Source: Bordetella petrii
GTDB taxonomy: Bacteria; Pseudomonadota; Gammaproteobacteria; Burkholderiales; Burkholderiaceae_B
DNA length: 64,000 bases
Direction of reading: 5' to 3'
NCBI GenBank assembly: GCA_017745595.1
Contig: WMBV01000012.1
Coordinates: 1-64,000 of the forward strand
Below the pieces are notes generated by a model, which made no database searches, had not been told where the DNA came from, and was given only the letters and a program-made list of their open reading frames with translations. The position numbers and the translations under genes were made by a program. Numbering within the stretch: the stretch's first letter is position 1; the number at the start of each line of letters is the position of its first letter. Shown here piece after piece: positions 49,406-58,795 of this stretch.

Positions 49406-50857
49406 CTAGACGATCGAGTCGAGCCCTCTCGAGCGGCCCAGGGAAAGTCTTTCGGCGACGCGCCTGAGCGCCTCGCCCAGTACCTGGATGGTCGACGCGC
49501 GCCCCAGGCTCAGCCGCATGGCATAGGGAACAGGCTCTTCGCCAATGCAGAAATGAGAGGCCGGAGACACCTGCACGCCTTGCCGATAGAGTTCGGCGGC
49601 CAACTCATCGGGGCGGACGTCGCCCGTCGAGACCCAGACATGGTAGGTGGGGGTGCGGCCTGGCGTCTGCATGGCGGCGCCGAGGATGCTTTTTGCCAGG
49701 GCGACGCGGCGCTGCGCCTCGGTGCGATGCAGCGCCACGCACTGGTCCGCCCGGCCCGACGTGATCAGCCGGGTGGCCACGGCAGCCTGCAGCACGGGTT
49801 CGGTCCAGGCCAGCATCAGCATCGCGTCGCGCAGGCGCGGCACCAGCGACGCCGGCGCCGCGATATATCCCAGGCGCAGGCCGGGCGCTACCGTCTTGGA
49901 CAGGCTGGTCACCGCCACCACGCCATCCGGCCACAGGGTGGCCAGCGGCGGCGCTTCGCTGCCTAGGAACAGCCCGTAAATATCGTCCTCGACGATGGGC
50001 ACGCCCGCCGTGCGCGCCGTGCTGACCAGCGCGACGCGCCGGCGCGCGGACATGGTCACCGAGGTCGGGTTATGCATGGCCGGGGTGCAGACGATGGCCT
50101 TGGCCCGGTGCCGCTCTATCAGGGCGGGCAGGGTGTCCACATCGATGCCCTCGCTGTCCACGTCGATGCCTATCAGCTTGATGCGCAACAGGTCTCCGAT
50201 GCGGCGCAAGCCGGTGTAATTGAGACGTTCGCACAGCACGGTGTCGCCCGGCTGCGTCAGCGCCAGCAACGACACCACCAGGCCTTCGTGCGCGCCTTGC
50301 GTGATCAGGATGCGTTCGGCGTCCACCTGGTAGCCGCGCTTGGCGAACCAGTTCCGGCCCGCCTCCCGGTGCTGGGCGCTGCCCGGGATGGGCTGGTAGT
50401 CGAACCCGTTCGCCGCGTTCATGACGTTGGCCACGTCTTTCAGGTTTTCCTGCAGCAGCGCGGCGGTGATGTCGACGGGCGGCGCATTCAGCGAAAGATC
50501 CAGGATGGCCGGCAGGCCGTCCTGCGCGACGTCCTCGGCCGGGCGGGCAGCGATGAAGGTCCCGCTGCCCGCCCGCGCCGTCACCAGCCCCCGGCGCATG
50601 GCAATGCTGATCGCCTTGGTGACCGTCGCGATGGTGACGTTCAGGTAGGTGGCGATATCCCGCTGGGGGGGCAGGCGCATGCCGGGAAGCAGCACGCCGT
50701 CGGCAACGCCGCGTTCAATGGCGGCGACAATGGCCGCGTACTTGGTACTTCCCTCGGTCTGCAGGGTGGGCGCCCAGCCTGCCATGAGCGCGGCGCCCGG
50801 CGCAGGCGGGGAGGTATCTGTTTCGGCATGCTTTATTTGCTTGCCCGTTATTGGCAT
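49406..50857 (-). CDS. MocR/PdxR-type GntR regulator with aminotransferase domain
   Basis: The 483-residue fusion has an N-terminal GntR HTH (LPPQRDIATYLNVTIATVTK, about 62-81) and a class I aminotransferase-like domain with a PLP lysine in TSLSKTVAPGLRLGY (Lys about 321) and ITQGAHEGL at the cofactor phosphate side. MocR proteins sense PLP adducts of amino compounds. It lies next to a TRAP transporter on the same strand and near an aminotransferase/hydantoinase operon, so it probably regulates both and senses an amino acid or amine intermediate. The chosen ATG has GAGGAG 7 bases upstream. Confidence 0.88.
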   Translation of the reverse strand: MPITGKQIKHAETDTSPPAPGAALMAGWAPTLQTEGSTKYAAIVAAIERGVADGVLLPGMRLPPQRDIATYLNVTIATVTKAISIAMRRGLVTARAGSGTFIAARPAEDVAQDGLPAILDLSLNAPPVDITAALLQENLKDVANVMNAANGFDYQPIPGSAQHREAGRNWFAKRGYQVDAERILITQGAHEGLVVSLLALTQPGDTVLCERLNYTGLRRIGDLLRIKLIGIDVDSEGIDVDTLPALIERHRAKAIVCTPAMHNPTSVTMSARRRVALVSTARTAGVPIVEDDIYGLFLGSEAPPLATLWPDGVVAVTSLSKTVAPGLRLGYIAAPASLVPRLRDAMLMLAWTEPVLQAAVATRLITSGRADQCVALHRTEAQRRVALAKSILGAAMQTPGRTPTYHVWVSTGDVRPDELAAELYRQGVQVSPASHFCIGEEPVPYAMRLSLGRASTIQVLGEALRRVAERLSLGRSRGLDSIV

Positions 50858-50870
50858 CCGAGACTCCTCA

Positions 50871-52130
50871 CTACCAGCCTATAGTCAGCCACGAGCCCCC
50901 TGGGAGATACATCAGGCCAAGTAATACTATTAGGACCGCGCCGATGAACGGAAGTGTACCCTTAAACACTTCCGTGACCGGCACCTTGCTGATCGCGCTG
51001 ATGACGAACAGATTCAACCCGATCGGCGGGGTGATCACGGCCAGCTCCATGTTCAGGATCAACAGGATCGCGAAATGGGTCAGGTCGATCTGCGAGGCAT
51101 TGAGCAGCGGTATCAGGATCGGCATGGTGATCAGGATGACCGAGATCACCTCCAGGAACATGCCCAGCATCAGGAAGAACAGCATCAATGCCGTGGTGAG
51201 CTGCCATCCGCTGAGATCCAGGCCCGAAATGAATTCGAAAATCTGCTGGGGCAGCCTTTCCGCGGTCAGGGCATAGCTGAACAGGCTGGCGCCGGCAATG
51301 ATCAGCATGATCATGCCGGCGGTGGAAGCCGACAGCGTCAGCATCGCCGGCACCTTGGCCCAGGGCGTCCGGTATACCACCAGGGCGATCAGCAAGGCAT
51401 AGATGCACGCCACCGCCGACGCTTCCGTCGGAGTGAAGTACCCGGAATAAATGCCGCCCAGGATGATGATGGGCAAGAGCAGCACGCCGCCGGCTTCCCG
51501 CGTGCGCTGCAGGCGCACCGCCCGCGATTGCCTGGCCGACGGCGCCACGCCCGAGCGCACGCCCGCGACGAAGGCGAACAGCACCAGCATCGCCGACAGG
51601 GCGATGCCCGGCAGCAAGGCGGCCTTGAACAGCCCGCTGATCGACGTTTCCGTGATCATCCCGTAGATGATCAATGGAATGGAGGGCGGCAGCACGATGC
51701 CCAGGCCTCCCGCCGTGGCGATCAACCCGACGGAAAAGGGGCGCTTGTAGCCGCGCGCCAGCATCTCGGGGATCATCACCGACCCTACCGCTGCCGCGGT
51801 GGCGGTCGACGAGCCGCAGATCATCGAAAAGAAAATGGTGGCCATTACCGCCACCACCGGCAAGCCGCCGCGGTTGTGGCCGATCCAGGCGTCGACCATG
51901 TGCACCAGCTTGGCGGTGGCGCCGCTGCGGTTCAGGATCTCGGCCGACAGGATGAAGAACGGGATCGACAGCAAGGTCGTGGAGTTCAGCGCGCCGAACA
52001 GGTACGACGCGAAGGTGCTGGGGTACTCGCCCGCGGCTATCATGTAGGCCAGGCCGGACAGCGCCAGCGTGAAGGCGACGGGGGCGCCGATCAGCAGCCC
52101 GAAGCCGAGAACACCGAAGGTAGATAGCAT
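50871..52130 (-). CDS. dctM: TRAP transporter large permease (DctM)
   Basis: The 419-residue protein has about twelve membrane helices. SSTATAAAVGSVMIPEMLARGY (about 112-133), GLGIVLPPSIPLIIYG (about 147-162) and ELAVITPPIGLNLFVIS (about 366-382) are the DctM fingerprints. It is the sodium-coupled channel subunit for the solute bound by DctP. It ends 13 bases before the MocR gene on the same strand, so the regulator may be part of the same transcript. Confidence 0.93.
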   Translation of the reverse strand: MLSTFGVLGFGLLIGAPVAFTLALSGLAYMIAAGEYPSTFASYLFGALNSTTLLSIPFFILSAEILNRSGATAKLVHMVDAWIGHNRGGLPVVAVMATIFFSMICGSSTATAAAVGSVMIPEMLARGYKRPFSVGLIATAGGLGIVLPPSIPLIIYGMITETSISGLFKAALLPGIALSAMLVLFAFVAGVRSGVAPSARQSRAVRLQRTREAGGVLLLPIIILGGIYSGYFTPTEASAVACIYALLIALVVYRTPWAKVPAMLTLSASTAGMIMLIIAGASLFSYALTAERLPQQIFEFISGLDLSGWQLTTALMLFFLMLGMFLEVISVILITMPILIPLLNASQIDLTHFAILLILNMELAVITPPIGLNLFVISAISKVPVTEVFKGTLPFIGAVLIVLLGLMYLPGGSWLTIGW

Positions 52131-52145
52131 GCTTGGGCTCCCGGC

Positions 52146-52685
52146 CTAGATGTTGCCAGCGTGGGCCGACAATTCCGGCTCCGTCGATGCATCCGCCGCC
52201 CGGGGCCCGGCCTGGAAAACCTCGACCAGGTGCGCCACGGCATGCACCAGCATCAACAGGCCGCCCAATGGCATGATCAGCTGTGGAATCCACATCGGTA
52301 TGCTGATCATGCCCAGCGTGCGGTCGCCGAAGGTCAGGCTTTCGTCGATCAGCAGGTAGCCCGAATAGCTGAGCACCGCCGACATTCCGACCATCAGCAG
52401 CGCGCTCAGCAGCCGCAGCACATAGGCGATGGGGGGCGGGCACACCATTAGCAGGACATCCACCCGGACATGGATATTGCGCTGGATGCCGACGCCGGCC
52501 GTCAGGAATACGCTCCATACCGCGCAGAATGCGGCGATCTCGTACAGCCCGCTGAAACTCAGTCCCAGCGCGCGCAGCACGATCTGCACGAAGACCAGGG
52601 TTGCCGCAATAAAAAGTAGAACCCCGCCGCTGAGGTCTTCGATCCATTCCGCGGCGGCGATCATCCTGCCGAGTGCTCTAGCCAT
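52146..52685 (-). CDS. dctQ: TRAP transporter small permease (DctQ)
   Basis: The 179-residue protein has four membrane helices typical of DctQ, including GGVLLFIAATLVFVQIVLRA (about 20-39) and the WIPQLIMPLGGLLMLVHAVA segment near the end. It lies between dctP and dctM with short gaps (15 and 21 bases), as usual for TRAP operons. Confidence 0.9.
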   Translation of the reverse strand: MARALGRMIAAAEWIEDLSGGVLLFIAATLVFVQIVLRALGLSFSGLYEIAAFCAVWSVFLTAGVGIQRNIHVRVDVLLMVCPPPIAYVLRLLSALLMVGMSAVLSYSGYLLIDESLTFGDRTLGMISIPMWIPQLIMPLGGLLMLVHAVAHLVEVFQAGPRAADASTEPELSAHAGNI

Positions 52686-52706
52686 GGTGCGTTCTCGTAA
52701 GCCGTG

Positions 52707-53690
52707 TCAGTGCTGCTGCCGGATCTGGGCGATCAAGGCCTTGGCCTCGTCGCTCTGGGCGGCCTCGGCCGCATCGGCGACCTGCCGCCATTGATCGAGC
52801 TCTTTGGCGTCGGGCGTGAACCATTCCAATCCGTTGTCCGACAGGAACTTCTCCCAGCGGGCGATATTGCCGAGCGCCTGTTCGCGATTCCAGGCACTGG
52901 CTTCTTCGGCGGCGCGCAGGAATCCGGCTCGCTGTTCGGCGTCCAGGCGGGACAGGCTCTTGCTGTTGGCCACCAGGCCATAGCCGCCGACGCCGAACAT
53001 CATCTTGCTGCCGGAAGTCAGCACTTCGTTCCATTTGGCCGGCCCGGCGTAGGTCGGCGTGGTCAGCACGGAATCGGCAACGCCTTGCTGCAAGGCCAGG
53101 TAGACCTCGGTGGCGGGGATCGAGACAGAAGTGGCGCCCGCGGCTTCCAGCAACGCCTCGAGCGGCCGGGACGGCGCCATGCGGACTTTGCGGCTGCGCA
53201 GCTTGCCCGGTTCGCGGATGGGATCGCCCTTGGCAAACAGGTAGACGGGGCCGTCGTGCCAGATGCCCAGGCCGGTGATCCCGCGCGAAGACAGCGAGGA
53301 CAGCAGGTGCTTGCCGACCGGACCCGCGAAAACGTTGATCGCGTGTTCGGGGTTGCGGAACAGCAGCGGCTGGTAAAGCACGTCCCACGACCGGTCGATG
53401 GTCGAAAAATAGCTGGTGTAGGGCGCCGCGATATCGATCTGGCCGCGCGCCACGGCCCGGATCTCGTCCATGGTGGGCACCAGTTGCCCGCCGGGATAGA
53501 CCTGCACCTTCACCGTGCCCGATGTGTACTTGTCGACCAGCTCCGCAAACTTGTTGGCGGTCTGGCCCTTGATCGCCGTCTCGGGCGCCTCGTGCGCGAA
53601 TTTCAGGACGACCTCGGCAGCGTGGGCGGCAGGCGCCGACACAGTGGCGAGACATACCGCCGTCATCCAACGGCCTAGATATCTATACAT
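52707..53690 (-). CDS. dctP: TRAP transporter solute-binding protein (DctP)
   Basis: The 327-residue protein has a signal peptide (MYRYLGRWMTAVCLATVSAP, cleavage near AHA-AE). The mature N-terminus EVVLKFAHEAPETAIKGQTA and the HDGPVYLFAKGDPIREPGKL region with the carboxylate-binding arginine are family-typical. It captures an organic (probably carboxylate or imide-derived) solute for DctQM. It is divergent from the aminotransferase/hydantoinase operon, suggesting that the transporter feeds those enzymes. Confidence 0.92.
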   Translation of the reverse strand: MYRYLGRWMTAVCLATVSAPAAHAAEVVLKFAHEAPETAIKGQTANKFAELVDKYTSGTVKVQVYPGGQLVPTMDEIRAVARGQIDIAAPYTSYFSTIDRSWDVLYQPLLFRNPEHAINVFAGPVGKHLLSSLSSRGITGLGIWHDGPVYLFAKGDPIREPGKLRSRKVRMAPSRPLEALLEAAGATSVSIPATEVYLALQQGVADSVLTTPTYAGPAKWNEVLTSGSKMMFGVGGYGLVANSKSLSRLDAEQRAGFLRAAEEASAWNREQALGNIARWEKFLSDNGLEWFTPDAKELDQWRQVADAAEAAQSDEAKALIAQIRQQH

Positions 53691-53956
53691 GGAAACCCCC
53701 TTGCTATGTAGGTTGCGCGTGCTGCAGCCTCATAAAATCATATTACGCAAGAAGGATGAATAGGTATAAATACTAGGCTAATGCTGGATTTGACCGAACT
53801 ATCCTGTCTGTGTCCTGGTGATTTTTCAGGGTGGTGTGTGTATTTCTGCCGAATCGAGGGATTTATCCGTGCCTCTATCAAGTAATACTAGTTGACCAAG
53901 AGATTTGTACTCTTTAGTCTACATAATTGAACTAGTTTTATTGACAGGAGTATGAG
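53691..53956. promoter_or_regulatory. Divergent control region between dctP and the aminotransferase gene
   Basis: This 266-base AT-rich gap has no gene. It contains ACTAGT palindromes at 53888-53893 and 53931-53936 (43 bases apart, four helical turns) and a third TACTAG at 53771-53776. Spaced direct or palindromic half-sites of this kind are usual for MocR-type regulators, and the MocR gene lies at the end of the TRAP operon. CAGGAG precedes the aminotransferase ATG. Confidence 0.4.
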
Positions 53957-55072
53957 ATGGTCACCCCCAGCAATCAAGCGTTGATCGATGGTGAACTGTA
54001 TGTTCCCGGCTTGCCGGTCGAGTATGTGACCGAGCGCTTTGGCGTTGCCGCGGCCGATATCGCCAAGCTCGGCTCGGCCGAGAATCCCCACGGCGCGTCG
54101 CCGAAGGCCGTTGCCGCGGTGAAAGAGGCGGAGTCGCGGCTGGATATTTACCCGGATTGGACGGCCCGGGCGTTGCGTACCGCCATTGCCGAGAAATACG
54201 GTTTCGAGCCGGACGGCGTGGTGTGCGGGTCCGGCGAGACCGAAGTGATCTCTATGGTGATCCGGGCCTTCGCCGGGCCGGACGATGCGGTGCTGATGCA
54301 CAAGCCGTGCTTTCCCCTGTACCGCATCTACTCGCACTGCGAAGGCCGGCGTCCGCTGTATGCGCCGATGGGGCCCGATTTCGAATTCCTCATGGACGAG
54401 TACCTGGACCTGCTGCGCCAGCGTCCGCGCATCGCGTTCCTGACCAGCCCGCACAACCCGTGCGGCCGCCTCATGGAAATCGAAGACATCCGCCGGGTGT
54501 GCGAGGCCGCCGACGAGGCGACGCTGGTCGTGCTGGACGAAGCCTACATCCATTACAGCGAGACCGAAGGCGGGATGCACTTGCTGCGCGAGTACCCCAA
54601 CCTGATCGTGTTGCGGACTTTCTCGAAGGCGTTCGGACTGGCGGGCTTGCGCGTCGGCTTCGGGATTGCCCACAATACCCGCCTGATCGATCCGCTGCGC
54701 CGCATCAAGCCAACCTGGAACATGGGCCAGGCGCAGATTGCCGGCGGCGTCGCCGCCATCAATGACGATGCGCACGTGGCTCGCGCCGTGAGCACGGTGG
54801 TCGAGAACCGCGCGTATGTCGCCGCGGAACTGCAGAAATCCGATCGCTTCGCCATGGTGCCGGGTTCGCGCTCGAATTTCTTCCTGACGCGTATCCTCGA
54901 CCCCGATCTGGGAGCCACTCGCGTGTTCAACGAATTGCTCAAGCGCGGCGTCATCGTCAAGGATGGCAACGATATCATCGGCCTGGGCGACAAGTACCTG
55001 CGGGTCGACGTGAATCTTCGCAAGCACATGGACCGCTTTCTCTGGGCGCTATCCGAAATTCGCCCGCAGTGA
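53957..55072 (+). CDS. Class I/II PLP aminotransferase, histidinol-phosphate aminotransferase-like
   Basis: The 371-residue PLP enzyme has LGSAENPHGASPKAVAAVKE (about 38-57) at the N-terminal substrate loop, LTSPHNPCGR (about 162-171), Asp194 in VVLDEAYIHY and the PLP lysine in TFSKAFGLAGLRVGF (Lys224). These are HisC-family features, but the gene is in a catabolic operon with hydantoinase genes rather than histidine synthesis. It probably transaminates the amino acid set free from the imported compound. It ends near an overlap with the hydantoinase A gene (12-base gap to the chosen start). Confidence 0.87.
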   Translation: MVTPSNQALIDGELYVPGLPVEYVTERFGVAAADIAKLGSAENPHGASPKAVAAVKEAESRLDIYPDWTARALRTAIAEKYGFEPDGVVCGSGETEVISMVIRAFAGPDDAVLMHKPCFPLYRIYSHCEGRRPLYAPMGPDFEFLMDEYLDLLRQRPRIAFLTSPHNPCGRLMEIEDIRRVCEAADEATLVVLDEAYIHYSETEGGMHLLREYPNLIVLRTFSKAFGLAGLRVGFGIAHNTRLIDPLRRIKPTWNMGQAQIAGGVAAINDDAHVARAVSTVVENRAYVAAELQKSDRFAMVPGSRSNFFLTRILDPDLGATRVFNELLKRGVIVKDGNDIIGLGDKYLRVDVNLRKHMDRFLWALSEIRPQ

Positions 55073-55083
55073 GGACGACAGCA

Positions 55084-57162
55084 ATGGCACAGAAAGCACT
55101 CGTGATAGGCATCGACGTAGGCGGCACCTTTACGGATGCCATTGCACTGGACCCGGATGCCGGCCAGATCCTGGCCGCGTTCAAGGTGCCGTCCACGCCC
55201 TCGGATCCCGCCGAGGCGGTCGTGTCCGCATTGAAGCGCATTGCCGAGATGTTCGATATTGCCGGCGCCACGGTCTGCCATGGCACTACGGTCGGCACCA
55301 ACACGCTGATCGAGCGCAAGGGCGCCAAGGTGGCGCTGGTAACGACCGAAGGCTTCACCGATGTCCTGGAATTGCGGCGGCAGAACCGGCCCACGCTGTA
55401 TGACTTGTCGACGGCGGTATCCGAACCGCTGGTGCCGCCGCAGCGCCGTTTCGGCGCCGCCGAGCGCATGGACGCCCAGGGCAGGCCGATCGGGCCGCTA
55501 ACGGGCCTGGCGGAGCTGGCCGAGGCCGTGCGCGCATCCGGGGCCGGCGCGGTGGCGATTTCCTGCTTGCATGCCTATGCCAATAGTGCCCACGAAAAAG
55601 CCATTGCCCAGGCGGTGCGCCAGGCGCTGCCCGATAGCTTCGTGACGGCTTCGCACGACGTGTGCCCGGAGTTCCGCGAGTACGAGCGCACTAGCACCAC
55701 CGTCGTCAACGCCTACATCGGCCCGGCGGTCGGGCGCTATATCCGCCGGCTGGCCGAAGCAGCCGCGGCAATGGGCATAGACGACCTCATGATCGTCAAG
55801 TCCAATGGCGGGCTGACGGCACCCGATAATGCGCAATGCTATCCGGCGCACTTGATCGAATCCGGGCCGGCGGCCGGCATGATTGCCACCACGGCCTACG
55901 CGCGCGCCACCGAGCGCCGCGACGTGATTGCCTTCGACATGGGCGGGACCACGGCCAAGGCGGGAGTGGTTCAAGACTACCAGCCCAAGATCACCGACGA
56001 ATTCCACGCGGACCACCTGGTCAACGGCAAAGAAGTGGGCGGCTATCCGATACGCAGCGCGGTGCTGGACATCATCGAGGTGGGCGCCGGCGGCGGCAGC
56101 ATCGCGTGGATCGACAATGGCGGCGTGCCGAAGGTTGGGCCTGAAAGCGCGGGCGCCGATCCCGGCCCCGCGTGCTACAGCCGGGGCGGCCGGCGTCCCA
56201 CCGTGACCGATGCCCATGCCGTCATCGGCACGCTGAATGCCGAGACGTTTGCGGGCACTGGCGTGGAGTTCTCGCGCGACCTTGCGGTGGCGGCGATCAA
56301 GACGCATATCGCGGACCCGATGGGCTGGCCGGTGGCGCGCGCCGCGCACGCCATCATTGCCATCGCGGTGGCCAACATGACCGAAATGGTGCGCCTGGCA
56401 ACCGTGCGCCGGGGCCTGGACCCGAGGGAATTCTCGATCGTGGCCTCGGGCGGCGCCGGCCCGCTGCATGCCGCCAATGTCGGCGCGGAAGTCGGCGTGA
56501 AAGAGGTGATCGTGCCGCCGTATCCGGGCATATTCTCCGCGCTGGGCGCGATGCTGGGGGAAATCCGCCACGATTTGTCGACCACGCTGCTGCGGCCGTT
56601 GTCGGCCTTGTCGACCGGCAGCATGGAGGCGGCTTTCGACGCGCTGGCCGACAAGGCCGCCGGCTTGCTGGCGCGGGAAAGCGGCGGGGCCGGCTCGGTG
56701 CTGCAGACCCGGTACGCCGACCTGCGCTTCGCCGGGCAGTTGTCCGAGTTGCGCGTGCCGCTGGGCGCGCATGGCGAACCGCTGCCCGGTACGCCCGAGA
56801 TCGAGCAGCGCTTCCGCCAGGCGTACAAGAAAGAGTTCGGATTCGACCTGGTCGATTCGAACGTCGAGCTGGTCAATGTCCATTTGGTGGCCGAACGTCC
56901 GATCAAGGCCGATGCGGGCAGCGCGTTCCGGGGGCAGGCGTCGTCGCAGGCCGCGCCGCGGCCCTATCAGACGCGGCAATACCTGGACGCGGACGGCGGC
57001 GAACGGGCCATTCCCGTCTACCGCAGCGCCGATTGCGGCGGCGCGCTATTGCGCGGCCCGCTGATTGTCGATCATGCCGGATCGACGGTGTGGGTGCCCG
57101 CCGGACAGACGGCATCGGTGGGCGCCGACGGCGGCGTCGTATTTCGTCTCGAGGAGGCCTGA
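55084..57162 (+). CDS. hyuA: Hydantoinase/oxoprolinase family protein, subunit A
   Basis: The 692-residue protein of the HyuA/5-oxoprolinase alpha family has the ATP-binding fold motifs GIDVGGTFTDAI (about 8-19) and FDMGGTTAKAG (about 284-294) of the ASKHA group. With subunit B it opens a cyclic amide (hydantoin, oxoproline, N-methylhydantoin) or carboxylates a ketone, using ATP. I start at the ATG with GAGGA 8 bases upstream; an in-frame GTG 15 bases earlier would overlap the aminotransferase stop. The reaction type cannot be fixed from sequence. Confidence 0.9.
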   Translation: MAQKALVIGIDVGGTFTDAIALDPDAGQILAAFKVPSTPSDPAEAVVSALKRIAEMFDIAGATVCHGTTVGTNTLIERKGAKVALVTTEGFTDVLELRRQNRPTLYDLSTAVSEPLVPPQRRFGAAERMDAQGRPIGPLTGLAELAEAVRASGAGAVAISCLHAYANSAHEKAIAQAVRQALPDSFVTASHDVCPEFREYERTSTTVVNAYIGPAVGRYIRRLAEAAAAMGIDDLMIVKSNGGLTAPDNAQCYPAHLIESGPAAGMIATTAYARATERRDVIAFDMGGTTAKAGVVQDYQPKITDEFHADHLVNGKEVGGYPIRSAVLDIIEVGAGGGSIAWIDNGGVPKVGPESAGADPGPACYSRGGRRPTVTDAHAVIGTLNAETFAGTGVEFSRDLAVAAIKTHIADPMGWPVARAAHAIIAIAVANMTEMVRLATVRRGLDPREFSIVASGGAGPLHAANVGAEVGVKEVIVPPYPGIFSALGAMLGEIRHDLSTTLLRPLSALSTGSMEAAFDALADKAAGLLARESGGAGSVLQTRYADLRFAGQLSELRVPLGAHGEPLPGTPEIEQRFRQAYKKEFGFDLVDSNVELVNVHLVAERPIKADAGSAFRGQASSQAAPRPYQTRQYLDADGGERAIPVYRSADCGGALLRGPLIVDHAGSTVWVPAGQTASVGADGGVVFRLEEA

Positions 57163-57166
57163 AACC

Positions 57167-58795
57167 ATGGATCATTCCAATCGCGGCGGTTCCATACTCG
57201 AACGCGACCCCGTCACGTTCGAGGTCGTCAAAAGCGCCTTGTATGCCATCTGCGGCGAAATGAAGAGCGTCATCATGCGCACTTCGTTCTCGCCGCTGCT
57301 GAGCCTGTCGGCCGACCTGTCGTGCGCGCTGCTCGACGCCCAGTGCAACGTCATTGCCCAGGGCGTGGATATTCCCGTGCACCTGGGCGCCGCGCGCTTC
57401 ACCGGCCTGGCCGCCCTGGCGCACTACCCCGCCGGCACCTGGCGAGAGGGCGACGGGGTGCTGCTCAACGATCCCTATGAAGGCGGCACGCACCTGCCCG
57501 ACATGTCGCTGCTGACCCCGGTGTTCTCGCAAGGGCTGCATGTGGGATTCGTGCTGAGCCGCATCCATTGGCCCGACATCGGCGGCATCGCCGCCGGCAG
57601 TTCCAGTGTCTGCGACCACATCATCAAGGAAGGCCTGCGCGTGCCGCCCGTGAAGATCATGGACCGGGGCGAGATACGCGAAGACGTGCTGCGCCTGATC
57701 CTGGCCAACGTGCGGGTTCCGTCGGACCGCAAGGGCGATTTCCAGGCGGCGTTGGCGGGGCACGCGCGCGCGACAGAGCGCGTGCAGCAGCTATGCGAGC
57801 GCTACGGCGCCGCAATCGTCGTCGAGATCATGGCCGATACGCAGCGCTACAGCCGGCGGCTGGTCGAGGCGGCGCTGGCGGGGCTGCCGGATGCGGAAGT
57901 CAGCCACGCCGAGCGGCTGGACGGGGACGGCATCACGCCCGGCATCTCGCCTCTGGTCACCGTCACCATCCGCAAGCATGGCTCGACCATGGTTTTCGAT
58001 TTCACGGGGTCTTCGGCCTGCGTGCCGGGCCCGATCAACGCGCCGCTGCCGGTCACGGCGTCGGCGGTCTATTACACGGTACTCAGTTTCCTGGGGGGCG
58101 AGATCGCGCCGAATTCCGGCGTCTATGCGGGTATAGACGTGATCGCCCCGCCCGGCAGCATCGTCAATGCCACGTATCCGGCACCCGTGGTGGCCGCCAA
58201 TACCGAGACGGCCAACCGCATTGCCGACATCCTGCTGGGGGCGCTGGCCAAGGCGTATCCCGAACGCGTCAGCGCGGGCAGCTACGGGTCGGCGTGCGTC
58301 TACACCATGGGCGGCTATGACGCCGCGCGCGAGCGGCCTTTCGTCCACTACGAAACCATCGGCGGCGGAATGGGGGGCACGGCGACGCAGCGCGGCAGCA
58401 GCGGCCTGCGTACGCATATGGGAAACACCATGAACCTGCCCATAGAAAGCATGGAAGCGCAGTTGCCGGTACGTTTCGTCAATTACGAAATCGTCCGGGG
58501 CAGCGGTGGCGACGGCTTGAATGCCGGCGGCAACGGCGTGCGCAAGACGGTTGAGATCCTGGCCGACGAGGTCCAGGCCTCTGTGCTGGGCGAACGCACG
58601 CGTACGCCCGCGGCCGGGGTGGCCGGGGGAAGCCCCGGGGCTTTGGCGGCATTCCGCCTCCATGGGCCGGACGGCCCCCAGGAGCTGGAAGCCAAGAGCG
58701 GGCCTCACAAGCTGATGAAGGGTGCGAGGCTCGAAATGGTCACCGCCGGTGGGGGTGGCTGGGGCGTTCCCGCAAACGTAAAGGAGCAAGCATGA
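57167..58795 (+). CDS. hyuB: Hydantoinase/oxoprolinase family protein, subunit B
   Basis: The 542-residue HyuB-type partner subunit has DPVTFEVVKSALYAICGEMK (about 16-35), GDGVLLNDPYEGGTHLPDMS (about 96-115), GGGMGGTATQRGSSG and the C-terminal TAGGGGWGVP characteristic of this family. The start lies 4 bases after the hyuA stop with GAGGAGG upstream, and its stop overlaps the next start (ATGA). The A and B subunits should form a complex. Confidence 0.9.
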   Translation: MDHSNRGGSILERDPVTFEVVKSALYAICGEMKSVIMRTSFSPLLSLSADLSCALLDAQCNVIAQGVDIPVHLGAARFTGLAALAHYPAGTWREGDGVLLNDPYEGGTHLPDMSLLTPVFSQGLHVGFVLSRIHWPDIGGIAAGSSSVCDHIIKEGLRVPPVKIMDRGEIREDVLRLILANVRVPSDRKGDFQAALAGHARATERVQQLCERYGAAIVVEIMADTQRYSRRLVEAALAGLPDAEVSHAERLDGDGITPGISPLVTVTIRKHGSTMVFDFTGSSACVPGPINAPLPVTASAVYYTVLSFLGGEIAPNSGVYAGIDVIAPPGSIVNATYPAPVVAANTETANRIADILLGALAKAYPERVSAGSYGSACVYTMGGYDAARERPFVHYETIGGGMGGTATQRGSSGLRTHMGNTMNLPIESMEAQLPVRFVNYEIVRGSGGDGLNAGGNGVRKTVEILADEVQASVLGERTRTPAAGVAGGSPGALAAFRLHGPDGPQELEAKSGPHKLMKGARLEMVTAGGGGWGVPANVKEQA